DNA of 64,000 nt, taken from assembly GCF_015160855.1 (NCBI RefSeq), contig NZ_CP063373.1, forward strand, positions 9,275,001 to 9,339,000, given 5' to 3'. How positions within the stretch are numbered: position 1 is the first letter of the stretch; every line of letters starts with the position of its first letter. Position numbers and translations under genes: made by a program. The notes beneath the pieces were generated by a model. The model searched no databases. It was not told where the DNA came from and saw only the letters and a list, made by a program, of their open reading frames with translations. This DNA comes from Streptomyces ferrugineus (GTDB taxonomy: Bacteria; Actinomycetota; Actinomycetes; Streptomycetales; Streptomycetaceae). Shown in pieces: positions 9,852 through 19,218 of this stretch.

Positions 9852-12352
9852 GCCTCCACCTCCTCGGGGGCCTCGGACGTCAGGGTCGCCGGGCCGATGC
9901 GGACGAGTGAGCCGGGCAGCGCCCCGGTGTCGGAGGCGACGCCACCGCCCACGGAGTTCAGCGGGAGCCACACCACCCGGTCGGGCATCTCCGTGATCTG
10001 CAGTGGAAGTTCGACGGCTCCGGAGGGGCCGGTCACGGCGAGGGCGTCGCCGTCCTTCACGCCGGCCTCGGCGGCCGTCGCGGCCGACAAGCGCGCGTGG
10101 GCGGCGTGCCGGGTTCCGGCGAGCGCCTCGTCGCCCTGCTGCAGGAGGCCGTGGTCGAGCAGCAGCCGGTGCCCGGCCAGCACGGCCTCACCGGCGGCCG
10201 GCCGCGGCAACTGGGCGGCGATCGCCAGGGGCTCGGTGGCCCGCGGTCCGTCCCAGGGGCCGAGCCGGTCGATCTCCGCGCGCGTGGTGCGCAGATCCGG
10301 CAGACCCAGGTGTACGTCCATGGCGTCGGCCAGCATCTGCAGCACGCGCGCGTCGGTCGGGGCGAGGCGCCGGGTCATCTGGTCGGGCTTGAGCGCGGCC
10401 TCGAAGAAGCGCACCCGGCCCTCCCAGTTGAGGAAGGTGCCGGCCTTCTCCGCGACCGCGGCGACCGGCAGCACGACATCGGCGAGTTCGGTCACCTCGC
10501 CGGGCCGCAGCTCCAGCGACACCACGAAGCCGACCTCGGCGAGCGCCTCACGCGCGCGTGCCGGGTCGGGCAGGTCGGCGACCTCGACACCCGCGACGAG
10601 CAGGGCCTGGAGTTCGCCGGTCGCGGCGGCCTCGACGATCTGGCCGGTGTCGCGGCCGTAGCGCAGGGGGAGTTCGGCAAGGCCCCAGACGGCGGCGACC
10701 TCCTCACGCGCGCGTGGGTCGGTCGCGGGACGTCCGCCCGGCAGCAGCGACGGCAGCGCGCCCGCCTCGAGGGCACCGCGCTCCCCGGCCCGGCGCGGCA
10801 CCCACACCAGCTCGGCGCCGATCGCGGTCGCGGCCCGTACGGCGGCGGTGAGCCCGCCCGCCACGGCGGCCAGCCGCTCGCCGACGACGATCACCGCGCC
10901 CTCGGCCCGCAGCTCCTCGGCGGCCTTGGCGCCCGCCTCGTCCAGGCCGACGCCGCTCGCGAGGGCGTCCAGCCACTCGGTCTCGGTGCCGGGAGCGGCG
11001 GGCAGCAGCGTGCCGCCCGCCTTCTCCAGGCCGCGTGTCGCGTGCGTGGCGAGGGAGAAGACCTTCTGGCCGTGCCTGCGCCAGGCCTTGCGCAGCCGCA
11101 GGAAGATGCCGGGCGCCTCCTCCTCGGCCTCGAAGCCGGCCAGCAGCACGGCCGGTGCCTTCTCCAGGAAGGCGTACGTGGCGCCCGTACCGTCCAGGTC
11201 GCGGCCGTGACCGGCGACCCGCGCGGCGAGGAAGTCGGCCTCCTCGCTGCTGTGCACGCGCGCGCGGAAGTCGATGTCGTTGGTGTCGAGCGCCACGCGC
11301 GCGAACTTGCTGTACGCGTAGGCGTCCTCGACGGTGAGCCGACCGCCGGTCAGCACGCCGGTCCGGCCGCGTGAGGCGAGCAGCCCCTGCGCGGCGATCT
11401 GCAGCGCCTCCGGCCAGGACGCCGCTTCGAGCTCGCCCTCGGCGTTGCGCACCAGCGGCGTCTGCAGCCGGTCGCGCTGCTGGGCGTAGCGGAAGCCGAA
11501 GCGGCCCTTGTCGCAGATCCACTCCTCGTTGACCTCGGGGTCGTTGGCCGCGAGGCGGCGCATGACCTTCCCGCGCCGGTGGTCGGTGCGGGTGGCGCAG
11601 CCACCGGAGCAGTGTTCGCACACCGACGGCGAGGAGATCAGGTCGAAGGGGCGGGAGCGGAACCGGTACGCCGCCGAGGTGAGCGCGCCGACCGGGCAGA
11701 TCTGGATGGTGTTGCCGGAGAAGTACGACTCGAAGGGGTCGCCCTCACCGGTGCCGACCTGCTGCAGCGCGCCCCGTTCGAGCAGCTCGATCATCGGGTC
11801 GCCGGCGATCTGGTTGGAGAACCGGGTGCAGCGGGCGCACAGCACGCACCGCTCACGGTCGAGCAGCACCTGCGTGGAGATCGGCACGGGCTTCTCGAAC
11901 GTCCGCTTCTTTCCCTCGAAGCGGGACTCGGAGTGGCCGTGCGACATGGCCTGGTTCTGCAGCGGGCACTCGCCGCCCTTGTCGCAGACCGGGCAGTCCA
12001 GCGGGTGGTTGATGAGCAGGAGCTCCATCACACCCTTCTGCGCCTTCTCCGCGACCGGCGAGGTGAGGTGGGTCTTCACCACCATGCCGTCCGTGCAGGT
12101 GATCGTGCAGGACGCCATCGGCTTGCGCTGGCCCTCCACCTCGACGATGCACTGGCGGCAGGCGCCGGCGGGGTCGAGGGCCGGGTGGTCGCAGAAGCGG
12201 GGGATCTCGATGCCGAGCTGCTCGGCGGCCCGGATGACCAGGGTGCCCTTCGGCACGCTGATCTCGACGCCGTCGATCGTCAGCGAAACGAGATCTTCCG
12301 GCGGGACCGCCGCCTCTCCCCCTCCCGAGGGAGCATTGGTGGTCACGGTCAT
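9848..12352 (-). CDS. nuoG: NADH-quinone oxidoreductase subunit G
   Basis: The largest peripheral-arm subunit (834 aa). An N-terminal 2Fe-2S ferredoxin domain ([15 protein letters not shown], then a fourth Cys) is followed by the His-Cys3 cluster region ([17 protein letters not shown]), a 4Fe-4S domain ([10 protein letters not shown] with a later ICPVG) and the molybdopterin oxidoreductase-like domain. That domain opens with [19 protein letters not shown], i.e. an extra N7-type cluster motif. The C-terminal third is alanine-rich and diverged, with a short MopB-like end. It overlaps nuoF and nuoH by four bases each. Confidence 0.96.
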   Translation of the reverse strand: MTVTTNAPSGGGEAAVPPEDLVSLTIDGVEISVPKGTLVIRAAEQLGIEIPRFCDHPALDPAGACRQCIVEVEGQRKPMASCTITCTDGMVVKTHLTSPVAEKAQKGVMELLLINHPLDCPVCDKGGECPLQNQAMSHGHSESRFEGKKRTFEKPVPISTQVLLDRERCVLCARCTRFSNQIAGDPMIELLERGALQQVGTGEGDPFESYFSGNTIQICPVGALTSAAYRFRSRPFDLISSPSVCEHCSGGCATRTDHRRGKVMRRLAANDPEVNEEWICDKGRFGFRYAQQRDRLQTPLVRNAEGELEAASWPEALQIAAQGLLASRGRTGVLTGGRLTVEDAYAYSKFARVALDTNDIDFRARVHSSEEADFLAARVAGHGRDLDGTGATYAFLEKAPAVLLAGFEAEEEAPGIFLRLRKAWRRHGQKVFSLATHATRGLEKAGGTLLPAAPGTETEWLDALASGVGLDEAGAKAAEELRAEGAVIVVGERLAAVAGGLTAAVRAATAIGAELVWVPRRAGERGALEAGALPSLLPGGRPATDPRAREEVAAVWGLAELPLRYGRDTGQIVEAAATGELQALLVAGVEVADLPDPARAREALAEVGFVVSLELRPGEVTELADVVLPVAAVAEKAGTFLNWEGRVRFFEAALKPDQMTRRLAPTDARVLQMLADAMDVHLGLPDLRTTRAEIDRLGPWDGPRATEPLAIAAQLPRPAAGEAVLAGHRLLLDHGLLQQGDEALAGTRHAAHARLSAATAAEAGVKDGDALAVTGPSGAVELPLQITEMPDRVVWLPLNSVGGGVASDTGALPGSLVRIGPATLTSEAPEEVEA

Positions 12353-13701
12353 GCGTTCACCTCCGTGCGGTGATCGGCCCAGGCCGTCGACTTGGCCGGG
12401 TCGAAGGGGCAGCCACGGCCCGTGATGTGCTGCTCGTACTCCTCGCGGAAGTACTTCAGCGAGGAGAAGATCGGCGAGGCGGCGCCGTCGCCGAGGGCGC
12501 AGAAGGACTTGCCGTTGATGTTGTCGGCGATGTCGTTCAGCTTGTCGAGGTCACTCATCACGCCCTTGCCGGCCTCGATGTCGCGCAGCAACTGCACGAG
12601 CCAGTAGGTGCCTTCGCGGCAGGGTGTGCACTTGCCGCAGGACTCGTGGGCGTAGAACTCGGTCCAGCGGGTGACGGCGCGGACGACGCAGGTCGTCTCG
12701 TCGAAGCACTGCAGCGCCTTCGTGCCGAGCATGGAACCCGCGGCGCCCACTGCTTCGTAATCGAGGGGGACGTCGAGGTGTTCGTCGGTGAACATCGGCG
12801 TCGAGGAGCCGCCCGGCGTCCAGAACTTCAGTCGGTGGCCGGGGCGCATGCCGCCGCTCATCTCCAGGAGCTGGCGGAGGGTGATGCCCAGCGGGGCCTC
12901 GTACTGGCCGGGGCTGGCGACGTGGCCGCTGAGCGAGTAGAGCGTGAAGCCGGGGGACTTCTCGCTGCCCATCGACCGGAACCATTCCTTGCCCCGATGC
13001 AGAATCGCGGGAACCGACGCGATCGACTCGACGTTGTTCACAACAGTCGGGCAGGCGTAGAGACCTGCCACCGCAGGGAAGGGGGGACGCAGCCGCGGTT
13101 GACCACGGCGGCCTTCGAGCGAGTCGAGCAGTGCGGTTTCCTCACCGCAGATGTACGCGCCCGCGCCCGCGTGCACGGTGAGTTCCAGGTCGAGGCCACT
13201 GCCCAGGATGTTCTCGCCGAGGTAGCCGGCCTCGTAGGCCTCGCGCACGGCCTCGTGCAGCCGCCGCAGAACCGGGACGACTTCACCACGCAGATAGATG
13301 AAGGCATGCGAAGACCTGATGGCATAACACGCGATGACGATGCCCTCGATGAGGCTGTGCGGGTTCGCGAAGAGGAGCGGGATGTCCTTGCACGTCCCGG
13401 GCTCCGATTCGTCGGCGTTGACAACTAGATAGTGCGGTTTTCCATCACCCTGGGGAATGAACTGCCATTTCATTCCCGTCGGGAATCCCGCGCCGCCTCG
13501 CCCGCGCAAACCGGAGTCCTTGACGTACGCGATCAGGTCGTCCGGCGACATGGCGAGTGCCTTGCGCAGGCCCTCGTATCCTTCGTGCCTTCGGTAGACG
13601 TCCAGCGTCCAGGACCTGTCCTCGTCCCAGAAGGCCGACAGCACGGGTGCGAGCAGCTTCTCGGGGCTGTTTTCCTTCAGCTCTGGTGCCAATGTCATCA
13701 C
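12349..13701 (-). CDS. nuoF: NADH-quinone oxidoreductase subunit F (NADH/FMN binding)
   Basis: The subunit that oxidises NADH, with FMN and cluster N3 (450 aa). [16 protein letters not shown] (65-80) is the NADH-binding glycine loop. FMN-site residues follow in [12 protein letters not shown]. The 4Fe-4S motif [15 protein letters not shown] lies near residue 350, with the fourth Cys in [12 protein letters not shown]. The N-terminus begins [13 protein letters not shown], and the second Met could also be the start. It overlaps nuoE and nuoG by four bases each. Confidence 0.97.
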   Translation of the reverse strand: MMTLAPELKENSPEKLLAPVLSAFWDEDRSWTLDVYRRHEGYEGLRKALAMSPDDLIAYVKDSGLRGRGGAGFPTGMKWQFIPQGDGKPHYLVVNADESEPGTCKDIPLLFANPHSLIEGIVIACYAIRSSHAFIYLRGEVVPVLRRLHEAVREAYEAGYLGENILGSGLDLELTVHAGAGAYICGEETALLDSLEGRRGQPRLRPPFPAVAGLYACPTVVNNVESIASVPAILHRGKEWFRSMGSEKSPGFTLYSLSGHVASPGQYEAPLGITLRQLLEMSGGMRPGHRLKFWTPGGSSTPMFTDEHLDVPLDYEAVGAAGSMLGTKALQCFDETTCVVRAVTRWTEFYAHESCGKCTPCREGTYWLVQLLRDIEAGKGVMSDLDKLNDIADNINGKSFCALGDGAASPIFSSLKYFREEYEQHITGRGCPFDPAKSTAWADHRTEVNA

Positions 13702-14570
13702 TCCCCCTCCTCGGCGACAGGCCCTGCCGGGTGGGCGGGGTCGGACGCGGACGATTCCTGCGGCGCGTCGTGCGAGCTGAGGTGTTCAGCCGGCGACGGT
13801 TCGTGCACTGCCCGGTCCCGCGGTTCCTCGTGCGGGCCGCCCTCCCGCGGATGGACCACGCGCGCGGGTGCGGTCTCTCCCCTGGCCAGGCGGAGGCCCA
13901 TCAGCGACGCCGGTCCCGCACTGCCGCTCTCCTCGACGGCCCCGGGCCGCTCGTCGGGGAAGCCGGCCAGGATCCGCGCGGTCTCCTTGAAGGTGCACAG
14001 CCTCGCCCCGCGCGTCGGCTCGACGGCCCTGCCCTCGCGCAGGTCGTCGACGAGCCGCTTGGCGCTCGCGGGGGTCTGGTTGTCGAAGAACTCCCAGTTG
14101 ACCATCACGACCGGCGCGTAGTCGCAGGCCGCGTTGCACTCGATGTGCTCCAGGGTGACCTTGCCGTCGCCCGTGGTCTCGCCGTTGCCGACGCCCAGGT
14201 GCTCCTGGAGCTCCTCGAAGATCGCGTCGCCGCCCATCACCGCGCACAGGGTGTTCGTACAGACGCCGACCTGGTAGTCACCGCTCGGCTTGCGCCGGTA
14301 CATGGTGTAGAAGGTGGCGACCGCGGTGACCTCGGCCGTGGTCAGTTCCAGTACGTCCGCGCAGAACTGCATCCCGGTGCGCGTGACATGGCCCTCCTCC
14401 GCCTGCACGAGGTGCAGCAACGGCAGGAGGGCGGACCGGGAGTCCGGGTAGCGGGCGACGATCTCGCGCGCGTCGGACTCCAGCCGGGCTCGGACGTCGT
14501 CCGGGTAGCCGGGCGCGGGCAGTTGGGGCATGCCCAGGCTGACGCCCCGCTCGGAAGAAGAGGTGGTCAC
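13698..14570 (-). CDS. nuoE: NADH-quinone oxidoreductase subunit E with long acidic tail
   Basis: The 2Fe-2S thioredoxin-like subunit that pairs with NuoF (290 aa). The cluster ligands are Cys104, Cys109, Cys145 and Cys149 (CTNTLC and CNAAC). The family core ends near residue 205. The remaining 85 residues are low-complexity, rich in Glu, Pro, His and Ala, and ending PVAEEGE. The E. coli protein is only 166 aa. The start is a GTG at 14570 overlapping the nuoD stop, and the frame remains open upstream inside nuoD only by chance. The tail is probably disordered. Confidence 0.95.
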   Translation of the reverse strand: MTTSSSERGVSLGMPQLPAPGYPDDVRARLESDAREIVARYPDSRSALLPLLHLVQAEEGHVTRTGMQFCADVLELTTAEVTAVATFYTMYRRKPSGDYQVGVCTNTLCAVMGGDAIFEELQEHLGVGNGETTGDGKVTLEHIECNAACDYAPVVMVNWEFFDNQTPASAKRLVDDLREGRAVEPTRGARLCTFKETARILAGFPDERPGAVEESGSAGPASLMGLRLARGETAPARVVHPREGGPHEEPRDRAVHEPSPAEHLSSHDAPQESSASDPAHPAGPVAEEGE

Positions 14571-15889
14571 CGGTCGACGCCTCCCATCACGGGGTCGATG
14601 GACGCGACGGCGACGATCACGTCGGCGACCTGGCCGCCCTCGCACATCGCCGCCATGGCCTGCAGGTTGGTGAAGGACGGGTCGCGGAAGTGGACCCGGT
14701 AGGGGCGGGTGCCGCCGTCGGAGACGACGTGCACTCCGAGTTCGCCCTTGGGCGACTCGACGGCCGCGTACGCCTGTCCCGGCGGGACGCGGAAGCCCTC
14801 GGTGACCAGCTTGAAGTGGTGGATCAGGGCCTCCATGGAGGTGCCCATGATCTTCTTGATGTGGTCGAGGGAGTTGCCGAGCCCGTCGGGGCCCAGGGCG
14901 AGCTGGGCGGGCCAGGCGATCTTCTTGTCGGCGACCATGACCGGGCCGGGCTGCAGCCGGTCCAGGCACTGCTCGACGATCCCGAGCGACTGGCGCATCT
15001 CCTCCAGGCGGATCAGGAAGCGCCCGTAGGAGTCGCAGGTGTCGGCGGTCGGGATCTCGAAGTCGTAGGTCTCGTAGCCGCAGTACGGCTGCGTCTTGCG
15101 CAGGTCGTGCGGGAGACCGGTGGAGCGCAGGATCGGGCCGGTGGCACCGAGGGCCATGCAGCCGGCCAGGTCGAGGTAGCCGATGTCCTGCATGCGGGCC
15201 TTGAAGATGGGGTTCCCGGTGGCGAGCTTGTCGTACTCCGGGAGGTTCTTCTTCATCTTCTTCACGAACTCGCGGATCTGGTCCACCGCGCCGGGCGGCA
15301 GGTCCTGGGCGAGTCCGCCGGGCCGGATGTACGCGTGGTTCATGCGCAGGCCCGTGACCAGCTCGTAGATGTCGAGAATCATTTCACGATCACGGAATCC
15401 GTAGATCATGATCGTGGTGGCGCCGAGCTCCATGCCACCGGTGGCGATGCACACCAGGTGGGAGGAGAGCCGGTTCAGCTCCATCAGGAGCACCCGGATG
15501 ATCGTGGCCCGGTCGGGGACCTGGTCCTCGATGCCGAGGAGTTTCTCGACGGCGAGGCAGTACGCGGTCTCGTTGAAGAAGGACGTCAGGTAGTCCATGC
15601 GCGTCACGAACGTGGTGCCCTGCGTCCAGGTCCGGTACTCGAGGTTCTTCTCGATGCCGGTGTGGAGATAGCCGATGCCGCAGCGGGCCTCGGTGACGGT
15701 CTCGCCCTCGATCTCCAGGATCAGGCGCAGCACTCCGTGGGTGGAGGGGTGCTGGGGGCCCATGTTGACGACGATGCGCTCGTCGTCGGCGCGGGCCGCG
15801 GACTCGACGACCTCGTCCCAGTCGCCACCGGTGACCGTGTATACGGTGCCCTCGGTGGTCTCACGGGCGGATGCTGACTGCGTGCTCAC
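14567..15889 (-). CDS. nuoD: NADH-quinone oxidoreductase subunit D
   Basis: The 49-kDa-type subunit that forms the quinone-reduction site with NuoB (440 aa). Recognisable are [20 protein letters not shown] with the quinone-site histidines, [10 protein letters not shown], and the C-terminal DPVMGGVDR that is near-invariant in the family. It is separate from NuoC, unlike the fused E. coli protein. The start is a GTG at 15889 overlapping the nuoC stop by four bases. Confidence 0.97.
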   Translation of the reverse strand: MSTQSASARETTEGTVYTVTGGDWDEVVESAARADDERIVVNMGPQHPSTHGVLRLILEIEGETVTEARCGIGYLHTGIEKNLEYRTWTQGTTFVTRMDYLTSFFNETAYCLAVEKLLGIEDQVPDRATIIRVLLMELNRLSSHLVCIATGGMELGATTIMIYGFRDREMILDIYELVTGLRMNHAYIRPGGLAQDLPPGAVDQIREFVKKMKKNLPEYDKLATGNPIFKARMQDIGYLDLAGCMALGATGPILRSTGLPHDLRKTQPYCGYETYDFEIPTADTCDSYGRFLIRLEEMRQSLGIVEQCLDRLQPGPVMVADKKIAWPAQLALGPDGLGNSLDHIKKIMGTSMEALIHHFKLVTEGFRVPPGQAYAAVESPKGELGVHVVSDGGTRPYRVHFRDPSFTNLQAMAAMCEGGQVADVIVAVASIDPVMGGVDR

Positions 15890-16643
15890 GAGTACGACCT
15901 CCGCTGGTCCGGAGCCGGGATCTGGGCGCCCTTGTACTCGACGGGGATGCCGCCGAGGGGGTAGTCCTTGCGCTGCGGGTGGCCCTGCCAGTCGTCCGGC
16001 ATCATGATCCGCGTCAGGGCCGGATGACCGTCGAAGACGATGCCGTAGAAGTCGTAGGTCTCGCGCTCGTGCCAGTCGTTGGTCGGGTAGACGGAGACCA
16101 GCGACGGGACGTGCGGGTCGCTGTCGGGGGCGCTGACTTCGAGGCGGATCAGCCGGTTGTGGGTGATCGAGCGCAGGTGGTAGACGGCGTGCAGCTCGCG
16201 GCCCTTGTCGTTCGGGTAGTGGACGCCGCTGACGCCGGTGCACAGTTCGAAGCGCAGGGCCGGGTCGTCGCGCAGGGTGCGGGCGACGCGGACCATGTGC
16301 TCGCGTTCGATGTGGAAGGTGATCTCGCCCCGGTCGACGACCGTCTTCTCGATGGCGTTGTCGGGCAGGAGGCCCTGTTCCTCCAGGGCTCCCTCCAGCT
16401 CGTCGGCGACCTCGTCGAACCAGCCGCCGTAGGGGCGACTCGCCGGTCCCGGGAGCCGGACGGAGCGGACCAGGCCGCCGTAGCCGGAGGTGTCGCCGCC
16501 GTTGTTGGCGCCGAACATGCCGCGCTGGACGCGGATCTCCTCGCCGCCCTGGCCGCGCTGACCGGGGAGGTTGGAGGCGGAGAGGTCCTTCTCGGGGTTG
16601 ACCCCGTTGGACCCGTTCGCCCCATTGGTACCGTTCGCGTCGC

Positions 16644-16647
<4 letters not shown>
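15886..16647 (-). CDS. nuoC: NADH-quinone oxidoreductase subunit C with Asn/Gly-rich N-terminus
   Basis: The 30-kDa-type peripheral-arm subunit (253 aa). The C-terminal half carries the family signature [19 protein letters not shown] and the end region [16 protein letters not shown]. The N-terminus begins with a short repetitive stretch ([13 protein letters not shown]), encoded by near-repeats, that lies outside the conserved domain and is probably flexible. The start is a GTG at 16647 overlapping the nuoB stop. Confidence 0.96.
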
Positions 16648-17198
<551 letters not shown>

Positions 17199-17211
17199 GA
17201 CTAGTGGCCCC

Positions 17212-17571
17212 TCAGTCCCATTCCAGGCCGCCGCGCCGCCATACGTACGCGTACGCGACGAAGACGGTGAGCACGAAGAGCAGCATCTCCACGAGCCCGA
17301 AAACACCCAGGGCGTCGAAGGTGACGGCCCAGGGGTAGAGGAAGACGATCTCGATGTCGAAGACGATGAAGAGCATCGCCGTCAGGTAGTACTTGATGGG
17401 GAAGCGCCCGCCGCCGGCCGGCGTGGGGGTCGGCTCGATTCCGCACTCGTAGGCCTCGAGCTTGGCCCGGTTGTACCGCTTCGGACCGATCAGCGTGGCC
17501 ATGACCACGGAGAAGATCGCAAAGCCTGCCCCGAGGGCTCCCAGTACGAGGATGGGCGCATACGCGTTCAC
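17212..17571 (-). CDS. nuoA: NADH-quinone oxidoreductase subunit A
   Basis: A three-helix membrane subunit (119 aa) and the first gene of the operon. The conserved loop [14 protein letters not shown] contains the quinone-site cysteine. [13 protein letters not shown] follows as the second-helix signature. The start is a GTG at 17571 preceded by GAGGAGC. Everything downstream to 1605 is one tightly packed transcription unit in the canonical A-to-N order. Confidence 0.97.
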   Translation of the reverse strand: MNAYAPILVLGALGAGFAIFSVVMATLIGPKRYNRAKLEAYECGIEPTPTPAGGGRFPIKYYLTAMLFIVFDIEIVFLYPWAVTFDALGVFGLVEMLLFVLTVFVAYAYVWRRGGLEWD

Positions 17572-17678
17572 CGCTCCTCGCTCCTCTCAGTCGGCACTGA
17601 CTGCTGGCGGTTGCACTGGGCTCACAGCCACCCCACCGGTCCCACGAGCCCCGCTCGTCCCGGCGAAGATCGAGAACA

Positions 17679-17718
17679 TGTGAAGCAGGTCACAAGCCCA
17701 ACTGCCTCGCATCTTATG
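17679..17718 (-). promoter_or_regulatory. Probable Rex operator and -10 element of the nuo promoter
   Basis: On the plus strand 17679-17694 reads TGTGAAGCAGGTCACA: TGTGA and TCACA arms six bases apart. This is the arm sequence and spacing of Rex operators (TGTGAAC-N2-GTTCACA type). Reading toward nuoA, a -10-like TAAGAT (17716-17711) lies about 16 bases upstream, so Rex bound here would cover the start of transcription. No good -35 box is visible. Rex is known to repress nuo in Streptomyces coelicolor and releases when NADH rises. The assignment here is by sequence only. Confidence 0.65.
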
Positions 17719-18314
17719 CCCGCCGCTCTGTGATCTGCGACACGGGGTATTGCACAAGCTTTGTGATCTCCACCACCTGACGAAGGATCATGAAGCTGGA
17801 TGAGCGGTGATCTTCGCACGAGAAGCGTCCGACTGATCACCAGAGGTGACATTTTCGCTCATCAGCGCAGCTCGGAGGGGGCGTCTCCATATCAAGAGAG
17901 TTCCCTTGCATGCAAATTGGTGCTGGACCGCACGCCTTGGTAGAGGAGTCCGTTCACACATCAGAGGGAGGCTCGGGCGCGAATGTGGACGCGTGCACGC
18001 GTTCACGAGCGACACGGGCAAGATCCACGCACAGGACGCGCACGAGCCCGTAACCGTTGCGTGACCTCCGCCACATCGATGAGAGACCTCTGAGAACCGG
18101 GCTTGGCCACCGGTCCCAACAAGTGGTAGGCGGCGGGCAATCCGGACTTAATGATGAAAGCCCGTGATCACGGGCGGAGTGAGGGGCGCCCGCAATGTCC
18201 GTTACGGCGTCAATAAGGGGCGCCCGGCCGGGATTTTCGGGCCTCCGTTGAACAACTGTGGCGCAGCACACGTTTCTTGAAGGTATGGAGGAGCCCCTGG
18301 TACCCGTTGTTCTC
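17719..18314. other. Long non-coding region between nuoA and the NlpC/P60 gene
   Basis: There is no convincing gene in these 600 bases: codon-position G+C is flat and short frames lack ribosome sites. It holds a near-perfect 22-bp palindrome at 17985-18006 (GTG(G/A)ACGCG arms around TGCA), the GTAACC/GTGACC direct repeat described separately, a CCCGTGATCACGGG hairpin at 18161-18174, and two copies of GGGGCGCCCG at 18183-18192 and 18217-18226. The right part is probably the structured 5' leader of the peptidase gene. I looked for the c-di-AMP (ydaO) riboswitch signature and did not find it. Confidence 0.5.
18050..18066 (+). promoter_or_regulatory. Direct repeat GTAACC-N5-GTGACC, candidate MtrA-type site
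   Basis: Two GTNACC hexamers 11 bases apart lie 250 bases upstream of the NlpC/P60 gene. Tandem GTNAC boxes with one-helical-turn spacing are the kind of site used by OmpR-family response regulators such as MtrA, which controls cell-wall hydrolase genes in actinobacteria. This is pattern matching only. One site of this length can occur by chance. Confidence 0.35.
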
Positions 18315-19118
18315 ATGTCCCACACCGCTCACATACGCAGCCACCGGAAGCCCCGCCGCAACGCGACGACGTCCATCGCGATGCGCGCCGGAGTTGCCGG
18401 TGGCGTCCTCAGCATGGCAGCGGCAGGTGCGTCGGCCACGGCGAACGCCGCCGAGCCGGTGACACAGACCATCGAACTGCCCACCCTCACGGGTGATCTG
18501 GCGGACCAGCTCGCCCAGTCCGCCGACGCCACCCAGTTGGCGGCGGCGAACTACGAGCTCGACGCCGAGCGTGACGCGGCCGCCGCCGCGGCCGCCAAGG
18601 AAGCCAAGAAGGACCTCGCGGAGGCCAAGAAGAAGGCCGAGGCGAAGAAGAAGGCCGAGGAGGCCCGCAGGGCCGCCGCGGAGGCCGCCGCTTCGCGCAG
18701 CGCGGAGCGGGCCACCCTGTCCGCCTCCGCGTCCACGAGCACCAGCGTGGCCGCGCCCGCCAGCGGCAGCGTCGGCACGGTCATCTCCTTCCTCCAGGCG
18801 CAGGTGGGCGACGCATACGTCCTGGGGGCCACCGGCCCGGACGCGTGGGACTGCTCCAGCCTGGTCCAGGCCGCCTTCAAGCAGGTCGGCGTCGACCTGC
18901 CGCGGGTCTCTCAGGACCAGTCGACGGTCGGCACCGACATCCCGCTCTCGCAGATCCAGGTCGGCGACATCCTCTACTGGGGTGGCAAGGGCTCCGCGTA
19001 CCACACGGGTGTCTACATCGGTAACGGCCAGTACCTGGACGCGGCCAACCCCTCCAAGGGCGTCGTCATCCAGGACCTGTCGGGGTACCCGGCGTCGGGC
19101 GCGGTGCGCGTCCTCTGA
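18315..19118 (+). CDS. Secreted NlpC/P60 (C40) peptidoglycan endopeptidase
   Basis: A cell-wall hydrolase cleaving peptide cross-links or stems (267 aa). The N-terminus has a basic region (RSHRKPRR) and a signal peptide ending near ATANA-AE (about 46). Residues 84-130 are an Ala/Lys/Glu-rich helical or coiled-coil linker, then a Ser/Ala spacer. The C-terminal 110 residues are the NlpC/P60 domain with the catalytic cysteine in WDCSSL (Cys180) and histidine in YHTGVYIG (His230). The start chosen is the ATG at 18315. An ATG at 18285 is also in frame. The purine run GGAGGAG lies 22 bases upstream of the chosen start, so start choice is uncertain. A long leader suggests regulation at RNA or promoter level. 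Confidence 0.9.
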   Translation: MSHTAHIRSHRKPRRNATTSIAMRAGVAGGVLSMAAAGASATANAAEPVTQTIELPTLTGDLADQLAQSADATQLAAANYELDAERDAAAAAAAKEAKKDLAEAKKKAEAKKKAEEARRAAAEAAASRSAERATLSASASTSTSVAAPASGSVGTVISFLQAQVGDAYVLGATGPDAWDCSSLVQAAFKQVGVDLPRVSQDQSTVGTDIPLSQIQVGDILYWGGKGSAYHTGVYIGNGQYLDAANPSKGVVIQDLSGYPASGAVRVL

Positions 19119-19135
19119 GTCGTACGGATCGCCGT

Positions 19136-19168
19136 AAGGGCCGCAGCCGCTCGGGGGCAGCGGCCCTT
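19136..19168 (+). terminator. Hairpin terminator after the NlpC/P60 gene
   Basis: Arms AAGGGCCGC (19136-19144) and GCGGCCCTT (19160-19168) pair exactly around a G-rich loop, 17 bases after the stop codon. It could serve both this gene and the convergent oxidoreductase gene. Confidence 0.75.
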
Positions 19169-19218
19169 GCGCCGTGATCGAGTCCGTCCTGGCCGGGTAC
19201 GTCCCGGCCGGGCGCCTC

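Noticed and set aside
17753..17765. CACAAGCTTTGTG palindrome upstream of nuoA as a second Rex site
   Set aside because: The arms are in the inverse order and spacing of a Rex operator, and the site lies upstream of the -10 element. It could be another operator, but nothing supports a name.
17788..17859. Short minus-strand frame encoding MSENVTSGDQSDAS near the nuo promoter
   Set aside because: About 24 codons, no clear ribosome site and no codon bias. It lies in the regulatory gap.
18050..18260. c-di-AMP (ydaO) riboswitch before the NlpC/P60 gene
   Set aside because: Expected from other Streptomyces hydrolase genes, but the conserved GGGGAACC-type and GGGGTGAAT-type cores are not present.
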